From Caballeronia mineralivorans PML1(12) (GTDB lineage Bacteria > Pseudomonadota > Gammaproteobacteria > Burkholderiales > Burkholderiaceae), in the NCBI RefSeq assembly GCF_001028175.1, contig NZ_AEJF01000028.1, forward strand, positions 20,219-84,218: a stretch of DNA of 64,000 bases, given 5' to 3'. The position numbers and the translations under genes are program-made. The notes beneath the pieces were generated by a model that ran no database searches, was not told the DNA's origin, and saw nothing but the letters and a program-made list of their open reading frames with translations. Positions 59,246-64,000 of this stretch are shown in pieces (position 1 is the first letter of the stretch; each line of letters begins with the position of its first letter).

Positions 59246-59866
59246 ATGCGAGACAACGAAGATCAACGCGTCGACGGCAGCCGCCGAACCTGGCTGATCA
59301 CGACGACCGTAGCGGGCGGACTGGGCGGCGTAGCCGCTTGTGTCCCGTTCGTCGGGTCGTTTGCACCGTCGGAAAAAGCCAAGGCAGCGGGCGCGCCGGT
59401 CGAAGTGGATATATCAGGTCTCAAGCCTGGCGACCTGATGACGGTTGCCTGGCGCGGTAAGCCGGTGTGGATTCTGAACCGCACCGACGAAATGCTCGCC
59501 GATGTCAAGAAAGCCGATCCGGAACTCGCCGACCCGCAGTCGAAGAAAGAATTCACGATGCCGCTGCCGGAGTACTGCAACAACGAGTACCGTTCGCGCG
59601 CGGATCACAAGAACGTGCTGGTTGCCGTAGCAGTCTGCACGCACCTTGGCTGTACTCCTACCCCGCGCTTCCAGGAAGGCGCCCAACCCAATCTCCCCGA
59701 CGACTGGCCAGGCGGCTTTCTCTGCCCATGCCATGGTTCGACCTACGATCTGTCTGGCCGTGTCTTCAAGAACAAGCCGGCACCGCAAAACCTGGACATC
59801 CCGCCCTATATGTTCACTTCGGCGACGTCACTCGTGATTGGCAAGGACGAAAAGGGAGAAGCGTAA
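59246..59866 (+). CDS. petA: Ubiquinol-cytochrome c reductase, Rieske iron-sulfur subunit
   Basis: A 206-residue subunit of the bc1 complex. An N-terminal twin-arginine (SRRTWLIT) and helix give a Tat-exported anchor. The [2Fe-2S] ligands are in CTHLGC and CPCHGS. A GTG at 59234 is open, but the ATG at 59246 is preferred. The stop overlaps the cytochrome b start (TAATG). Transfers electrons from ubiquinol to cytochrome c1. Confidence 0.96.
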   Translation: MRDNEDQRVDGSRRTWLITTTVAGGLGGVAACVPFVGSFAPSEKAKAAGAPVEVDISGLKPGDLMTVAWRGKPVWILNRTDEMLADVKKADPELADPQSKKEFTMPLPEYCNNEYRSRADHKNVLVAVAVCTHLGCTPTPRFQEGAQPNLPDDWPGGFLCPCHGSTYDLSGRVFKNKPAPQNLDIPPYMFTSATSLVIGKDEKGEA

Positions 59867-61248
59867 TGGCGGCGACCGACAAAGAAGTGGAAACAACGGG
59901 TTTCCTGGGCTGGATCGACCGGCGTTTTCCGCTGACATCGACCTGGAAGACGCACGTTTCCGAGTACTACGCGCCGAAGAATTTCAACTTCTGGTACTTC
60001 TTCGGCTCACTGGCGCTGCTTGTGCTGGTGAACCAGATCGTCACTGGCATCTTCCTGACGATGAACTACAAGCCCGACGCAACGCTCGCATTTGCATCGG
60101 TCGAATACATCATGCGCGAAGTGCCGTGGGGCTGGCTCATCCGCTACATGCACTCCACGGGCGCGTCGATGTTCTTCGTCGTCGTCTACCTGCACATGTT
60201 CCGCGGGCTGATGTACGGCTCGTACCGCAAGCCGCGTGAACTCGTGTGGATCTTCGGCTGCGCGATCTTCCTGTGCCTCATGGCCGAAGCATTCTTCGGT
60301 TATCTCTTGCCGTGGGGTCAGATGTCGTTCTGGGGCGCGCAGGTGATCGTGAATCTGTTCTCGGCGATTCCGTTTATCGGGCCGGATCTGTCGCTGTGGA
60401 TTCGTGGTGACTACGTCGTGTCGGACGTGACGCTCAACCGCTTTTTCGCGTTCCACGTGGTCGCCATTCCGCTGGTGCTGATCGGCCTGGTCGTCGCGCA
60501 CCTGGTGGCGCTGCACGAAGTGGGATCGAATAATCCGGACGGCATCGAGATCAAGGCGAAGAAGGATGAAAAGGGCATTCCGCTCGACGGCATCCCGTTC
60601 CATCCGTACTACTCCGTTCACGATTTCATGGGCGTCTGCGTGTTCCTGTTCATCTTCGCTGCGATCATTTTCTTTGCGCCGGAAATGGGCGGTTATTTCC
60701 TCGAAGCCAACAATTTCGTACCTGCAAATTCGCTGCAGACACCGCCTGAAATCGCGCCGGTCTGGTACTTCACGGCTTTCTACGCCATGCTGCGTGCCAC
60801 CACGGATCCGTTCAAGATCGTGCTGATGATCGTAATTGCGGCGCTGGGCGTGCTGGCGCTGCTGCGAGCGCGCGGCAAATGGCGGCTGGGATTGCCGGTG
60901 CTGGCGTTATTGGTCGTAGTGTTCATGGCGCTGACGGAATCGAAGTTCTGGGGCGTGGTGGTGATGGGGACTGCGGTAGTGTCGCTGTTCTTCCTGCCGT
61001 GGCTTGACCGTAGTCCCGTTAAATCCATCCGATACCGTCCGCTCTTCCACAAGATCTTCTATGGCGTCTTCGTGTTTGCGTTCCTGGTACTCGGCTATCT
61101 CGGCACGAAACCGCCGTCGCCGGCCAGCACGCTGATCGCGCAGATCTGTGCGTTGATTTATTTCGGGTTTTTCCTCGGCATGCCCTTCTGGACGACGCGT
61201 GGCCGCTTCAAGCAGCCGCCGGATCGCGTGCGGTTCAAGCCGCACTGA
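59866..61248 (+). CDS. petB: Ubiquinol-cytochrome c reductase, cytochrome b subunit
   Basis: A 460-residue, eight-helix cytochrome b with the quinone sites and two b hemes. Heme histidines are in RYMHSTGASMFFVVVYLHMFRG and in AFHVVAIPLVLIGLVVAHLVALHE. The PEWY-like motif reads PEIAPVWYF as usual for this group. An extra C-terminal section with further helices follows the core. The ATG overlaps the petA stop. A 126-base spacer with strong hairpins separates it from petC. Confidence 0.96.
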   Translation: MAATDKEVETTGFLGWIDRRFPLTSTWKTHVSEYYAPKNFNFWYFFGSLALLVLVNQIVTGIFLTMNYKPDATLAFASVEYIMREVPWGWLIRYMHSTGASMFFVVVYLHMFRGLMYGSYRKPRELVWIFGCAIFLCLMAEAFFGYLLPWGQMSFWGAQVIVNLFSAIPFIGPDLSLWIRGDYVVSDVTLNRFFAFHVVAIPLVLIGLVVAHLVALHEVGSNNPDGIEIKAKKDEKGIPLDGIPFHPYYSVHDFMGVCVFLFIFAAIIFFAPEMGGYFLEANNFVPANSLQTPPEIAPVWYFTAFYAMLRATTDPFKIVLMIVIAALGVLALLRARGKWRLGLPVLALLVVVFMALTESKFWGVVVMGTAVVSLFFLPWLDRSPVKSIRYRPLFHKIFYGVFVFAFLVLGYLGTKPPSPASTLIAQICALIYFGFFLGMPFWTTRGRFKQPPDRVRFKPH

Positions 61249-61280
61249 CCCCGCGCCCCCAGACAGCAACCACGTTGCAG

Positions 61281-61303
61281 CGACCAGAGGTTAACTCTGG
61301 TCG
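61281..61303 (+). repeat. First hairpin of the petB-petC spacer
   Basis: CGACCAGAG (61281-61289) and CTCTGGTCG (61295-61303) form a 9-bp perfect stem with a 5-base loop. The same 9-base word recurs in the second hairpin 20 bases on. Confidence 0.8.
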
Positions 61304-61324
61304 ACCGCGAGCAAACTTGCATGG

Positions 61325-61359
61325 GACCAGAGTAAGGCGCTAAAGCGCCAACTCTGGTC
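61325..61359 (+). repeat. Second, longer hairpin of the petB-petC spacer
   Basis: GACCAGAGT (61325-61333) pairs with ACTCTGGTC (61351-61359), and the inner GGCGC pairs with GCGCC around TAAA. In all 14 pairs with a small internal bulge. It ends 15 bases before the petC ATG, next to the AGGAGAC ribosome binding site. There is no T run, so it is more likely an RNA processing or stability element than a terminator. Confidence 0.8.
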
Positions 61360-61374
61360 GACAGGAGACACGCG

Positions 61375-62127
61375 ATGAAAAAATGGTTTTCTACCCTCGC
61401 GGTGATTGGCGCGGCGCTGATTGCGCTCGGCTTGACCCCGGCGCATGCGCAAGAAGTGCCGCTCGATGCCGCACCCGATAGCGCCGATAATTTTGCTTCG
61501 CTTCAACACGGCGCTAAATTGTTTGTAAACTATTGTCTGAATTGCCACAGTGCGAATTTGATGCGTTACAACCGGCTAACGGACATCGGCATCGATCCGA
61601 AGGAGATCCAGGCGAATTTGTTGTTCACCACGGACAAGATCGGCAACACGATGACGATCGCCATGCGCCCCGACGATGCAAAAACGTGGTTTGGGGCGTC
61701 GCCGCCGGATTTGTCGGTGGAGGCGAGGGCACGCGGCAAGGATTGGATCTACACGTACTTACGGAGTTTTTATCGCGACGATACCCGGCCGACCGGCTGG
61801 AACAATCTTGTGTATGAAAACGTCGCAATGCCGCATGTGCTGTGGGAATTGCAGGGCGTGCGGACGGCGAAATTCGATACCGAAGTCGATGAGAAAACCG
61901 GCGAAAAGGTCAAACATTTCGCGGGTTATACCCAAGTGACTCCGGGGACGATGTCGCCAGTAGATTATGATTCGGCTATGGCCGATCTGGTTTCGTACCT
62001 GTCGTGGATGTCGGAACCGGCCCAGCAGACGCGAAAACAGCTAGGCGTCTGGGTCCTGATGTTCTTGGGTATTTTGAGTTTTCTGGCGTGGCGCCTCAAC
62101 GCGGCATACTGGAAGCAGATTAAATAA
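61375..62127 (+). CDS. petC: Ubiquinol-cytochrome c reductase, cytochrome c1 subunit
   Basis: A 250-residue cytochrome c1. The signal peptide ends at AHAQE. The heme motif is CLNCH in NYCLNCHSANLMRYNRL. The methionine-ligand region is TIAMRPDDAKTWFG, and a C-terminal membrane anchor follows (LGVWVLMFLGILSFLAWRL). It accepts electrons from the Rieske protein and passes them to soluble cytochromes such as c4, encoded at the left of the window. Heme attachment would use ResB/CcsA. Confidence 0.95.
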   Translation: MKKWFSTLAVIGAALIALGLTPAHAQEVPLDAAPDSADNFASLQHGAKLFVNYCLNCHSANLMRYNRLTDIGIDPKEIQANLLFTTDKIGNTMTIAMRPDDAKTWFGASPPDLSVEARARGKDWIYTYLRSFYRDDTRPTGWNNLVYENVAMPHVLWELQGVRTAKFDTEVDEKTGEKVKHFAGYTQVTPGTMSPVDYDSAMADLVSYLSWMSEPAQQTRKQLGVWVLMFLGILSFLAWRLNAAYWKQIK

Positions 62128-62159
62128 CACGCCGCGATCGGTGTGGGTCAGCGTCGTCA

Positions 62160-62183
62160 AAGCGCCTCCTAGCAGGCGCTTTT
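62160..62183 (+). terminator. Possible weak terminator after petC
   Basis: AGCGCCT and AGGCGCT pair around a 6-base loop and are followed by TTTCG. The T run is short. It could attenuate transcription into sspA. Confidence 0.5.
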
Positions 62184-62224
62184 CGCACGCTGGCCCTTAT
62201 GTTTTTCTGAAGGGACTTTTAATC

Positions 62225-62836
62225 ATGATGGTTTTGTACTCCGGCACTACTTGCCCGTTCTCCCAGCGCTGCCGGCTGGTGTTGTTCGAAAAGGGCATGG
62301 ACTTCGAAATCCGCGACGTTGACCTGTTCAACAAGCCGGAAGACATCGCGGTGATGAATCCGTACGGACAGGTGCCGATCCTGGTCGAGCGCGACCTGAT
62401 CCTGTACGAATCGAACATCATCAACGAATACATCGACGAGCGTTTTCCGCATCCGCAACTCATGCCCGCCGATCCGGTGCAGCGCGCCCGCGCCCGCCTG
62501 TTCCTGCTGAACTTCGAGAAAGAGCTGTTCGTGCACGTTGGCACGCTGGAAAACGAGAAGGGCAAGGCAGCGGAAAAGAATCACGAGAAGGCGCGCAATG
62601 CCATCCGCGATCGCCTGACGCAACTCGCCCCCATTTTCCTGAAGAACAAGTACATGCTCGGCGAAGAGTTTTCCATGCTCGACGTCGCCATTGCGCCGTT
62701 GTTGTGGCGTCTGGATCACTATGGCATTGAGCTGTCGAAGAACGCTGCGCCGTTGATGAAGTACGCCGAGCGGATTTTCAGCCGGCCGGCTTATATCGAA
62801 GCGCTGACGCCTTCGGAAAAAGTGATGCGTCGCTAA
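62225..62836 (+). CDS. sspA: Stringent starvation protein A (GST-fold)
   Basis: A 203-residue glutathione-S-transferase-fold protein that binds RNA polymerase. MVLYSGTTCPFSQRCRLVLFEKGMDFEIRDVD, NPYGQVPILVERDLILYES and PPHPQLMPADP-like FPHPQLMPADPVQRAR are SspA marks. The frame is open further upstream, but the ATG pair at 62225/62228 gives the expected N-terminus. It sits between petABC and sspB, the usual place in beta- and gamma-proteobacteria. Confidence 0.94.
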   Translation: MMVLYSGTTCPFSQRCRLVLFEKGMDFEIRDVDLFNKPEDIAVMNPYGQVPILVERDLILYESNIINEYIDERFPHPQLMPADPVQRARARLFLLNFEKELFVHVGTLENEKGKAAEKNHEKARNAIRDRLTQLAPIFLKNKYMLGEEFSMLDVAIAPLLWRLDHYGIELSKNAAPLMKYAERIFSRPAYIEALTPSEKVMRR

Positions 62837-62900
62837 CGTATTCGACTGCGGGGCTTGCCGGCTCGACCGGTGGTGCTCCGCATCGATAGAGGGCAAGTCG

Positions 62901-63407
62901 ATGCAAGAAATATCCACCAAGCCTTATCTACTGCGCGCGCTCTACGAGTGGTGCACGGATAACGGCTTTACGCCGCATATCGCGGTGCGGGTCGACAACG
63001 GCACGCGCGTGCCGCGCCAGTTCGTGCGCAACGACGAGATCGTGCTGAACATCAGCTTCGAGGCCACAAGCCAACTGCAGATGGGCAATGAGTGGATCGA
63101 GTTCAGCGCGCGCTTTTCGGGCAAGTCGCACAAGATCGAGGTGCAGGTCACCAACGTGCTCGCTATTTATGCACGAGAGAATGGCCAGGGCATGGCGTTT
63201 CCCGTCGATTCCGCTGCGATCGGCGCGGCACCGGATGTGTCGGGCGAGGACGGACCGCGTTCGTCGGAGCTGGGTCCGGAGGAAAGTGGGGCTGAGCGGA
63301 TCGAGCATCGTGAGACGACGGCGTCCACGCGAGGCGATGACGAGCCTCCTCCCGACGACGATGGATCTAAATCGCCTGGTCGAGGTCACCTCAAGGTCGT
63401 TAAATGA
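62901..63407 (+). CDS. sspB: ClpXP specificity-enhancing factor SspB
   Basis: A 168-residue adaptor that delivers ssrA-tagged proteins to ClpXP. The N-terminal substrate-binding domain starts STKPYLLRALYEWCTDNGFTPHI. The middle is a long acidic/polar linker (about residues 110-160). The C-terminal tail RGHLKVVK matches the ClpX-docking peptide. The ATG at 62901 follows sspA by 64 bases. Confidence 0.94.
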   Translation: MQEISTKPYLLRALYEWCTDNGFTPHIAVRVDNGTRVPRQFVRNDEIVLNISFEATSQLQMGNEWIEFSARFSGKSHKIEVQVTNVLAIYARENGQGMAFPVDSAAIGAAPDVSGEDGPRSSELGPEESGAERIEHRETTASTRGDDEPPPDDDGSKSPGRGHLKVVK

Positions 63408-63409
63408 AG

Positions 63410-63415
63410 TAAAAT
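63410..63415 (+). promoter_or_regulatory. -10 box of tRNA-Thr
   Basis: TAAAAT lies 10 bases before the first tRNA base and overlaps the end region of sspB. No good -35 box is visible 17 bases upstream. Confidence 0.4.
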
Positions 63416-63425
63416 CGCTGACTTC

Positions 63426-63501
63426 GCCGGCTTAGCTCATCAGGTAGAGCAGTTGATTTGTAATCAGAAGGTGGCGGGTTCGAGTCCTGCAGCCGGCACC
63501 A
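63426..63501 (+). tRNA. tRNA-Thr (anticodon UGU)
   Basis: A full cloverleaf can be drawn. The acceptor stem is GCCGGCT/AGCCGGC (63426-63432 with 63491-63497), the D arm GCTC...GAGC, the anticodon loop TTTGTAA with TGT, and the T arm GGCGGGTTCGAGTCCTGC with the GTTCGAGTC core. The discriminator A and an encoded CCA end it at 63501. It reads ACA threonine codons. Confidence 0.96.
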
Positions 63502-63535
63502 GTTTAGCTTTTCATGAAGTACCAAGACGTTGTTC

Positions 63536-63575
63536 AACCCCGCGCCCGGTAACGGTCTGCGGGGTTTTTTCTTTT
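63536..63575 (+). terminator. Rho-independent terminator after tRNA-Thr
   Basis: AACCCCGC (63536-63543) pairs with GCGGGGTT (63559-63566), followed by TTTTCTTTT. It ends the tRNA transcript. Confidence 0.9.
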
Positions 63576-63826
63576 CCAGCTTGTGCGAGGCGTTGAACCC
63601 AGAGTGAGCGTCGAATGCTTTTGTGAATTGCTCGTTGGCGGTTTGCCGCGCGCTGGATGGTAGTCGGAAGACTGATAGCTTCCGTAGACGAGATCTCTGG
63701 GACAGCGCATGCGCGACGTGATCATCGTGTGAGGCGCACTACGGTTATTCGGTACGAATCCAGTCCTCGGTATCTCATGACGGCAGACGCTTTCTGCGCG
63801 CCTTTAATATTCTTTTCACAAACCCC
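63576..63826. other. Region with no supported gene before the right-edge promoter
   Basis: About 250 bases. A 73-codon frame spans 63657-63878 but overlaps the promoter, shows no family likeness and has no good ribosome binding site, so I do not call it. The last third is AT-richer. Confidence 0.4.
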
Positions 63827-63855
63827 TTGCGCAACCCCGAAGCACCCACTAGAAT
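63827..63855 (+). promoter_or_regulatory. Strong sigma-70 promoter candidate near the right edge
   Basis: TTGCGC at 63827-63832 and TAGAAT at 63850-63855 with the ideal 17-base spacer. The sequence from the -10 box through TTCGGCCTCTT is shared with the promoter-like site upstream of mlaF. CTCTTCGC and GCGAAGAG just downstream can form a hairpin. Transcription would start about 63862. Confidence 0.6.
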
Positions 63856-63981
63856 TCGGCCTCTTCGCTTCTGGATGAGGCGAAGAGAAGCGGGAAGTAA
63901 GGGGTTAGCGGTTCGTTTCGGTAGCTGGAGAGCCAGGCAGGACGGCCCTCGCAGGGAATCGAAGGTCCAGGTGGTTGTGAT

Positions 63982-64000
63982 ATGAAGTTTGTCACGATGC
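63982..64000 (+). CDS. Possible start of a gene cut by the right edge
   Basis: An ATG at 63982 begins MKFVTM and stays open to the window end. AGGTGG lies upstream and a promoter 130 bases before it. Only six codons are visible, so neither the gene nor its function can be confirmed. Confidence 0.3.

Noticed and set aside
63657..63878. 73-codon frame near the right edge
   Set aside because: Overlaps the best promoter in the region, lacks a ribosome binding site and shows no family likeness.
1..64000. CRISPR arrays, prophage, insertion sequences with terminal repeats, toxin-antitoxin pairs, biosynthetic cluster
   Set aside because: I looked for regularly spaced repeats, integrase or phage structural genes, paired terminal repeats and small toxin pairs, and saw none apart from the lone RAYT-like gene.

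Overview
The window is a chromosomal stretch of a high-GC Gram-negative bacterium of the Burkholderiaceae, most likely close to Paraburkholderia or Caballeronia. This rests on protein sequence character (engB, lysA, cyaY, mlaFEDACB, the his cluster, petABC-sspAB), on the gene order as I know it from Burkholderia chromosome 1, and on the beta-proteobacterial arrangement murA-his...tatABC-degS-like-petABC. I made no database comparison. Nearly all of the window is conserved core genome. I found no prophage, CRISPR array, toxin island or plasmid-like block.

Layout. 1-8.8 kb: 5' end of engB (minus), then cytochrome c4, the System II cytochrome c assembly pair resB-ccsA, the periplasmic methionine-sulfoxide repair pair msrP-msrQ, and lysA-lptM (minus) divergent from cyaY. 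8.9-14.4 kb: penicillin-binding protein 1A (minus), then a decayed type IV pilus locus in which the start of pilM is joined directly to the end of a frameshifted pilQ, then aroK-aroB. 14.7-21.3 kb: dgt and a glycerol-3-phosphate uptake operon ugpB-A-E-(ABM protein)-ugpC-ugpQ. 21.3-23.8 kb: a DUF883 protein, an OmpW porin and a lone REP-type transposase relative with altered motifs. 24-30.4 kb: gltB-gltD. 30.5-34.3 kb: a truncated alpha-carbonic anhydrase, an MFS transporter and an SbmA/BacA-like ABC exporter-fold protein.

34.6-38.3 kb: a TPP riboswitch followed by thiO-thiS-thiG-thiE. 38.4-44.8 kb: the lipid-asymmetry operon mlaF-E-D-A-C-B, a YadGH-type ABC pair and a BolA-like gene. 44.9-57 kb: murA and a complete histidine pathway set hisG-D-C-B-(marC)-H-A-F-I-E, running on into a DUF4870 membrane protein, a HIT protein and tatABC. 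57-63.5 kb: a DegS/AlgW-like protease (minus), a Nif3-like protein, the cytochrome bc1 operon petABC, sspA-sspB and tRNA-Thr(UGU). The last 0.5 kb holds a terminator, a good promoter and probably the first codons of another gene.

Functionally, several blocks connect. CcsA/ResB would attach heme to cytochrome c4 and cytochrome c1, and Tat would export the Rieske protein and MsrP, whose N-termini carry twin arginines. The most unusual observations are decay scars (pilM/pilQ, carbonic anhydrase), the motif-altered transposase relative, and several unexplained inverted repeats: petB-petC, gltB-gltD, upstream of cytochrome c4, and a shared promoter motif at mlaF and at the right edge. I did not find a convincing wholly new biological system.
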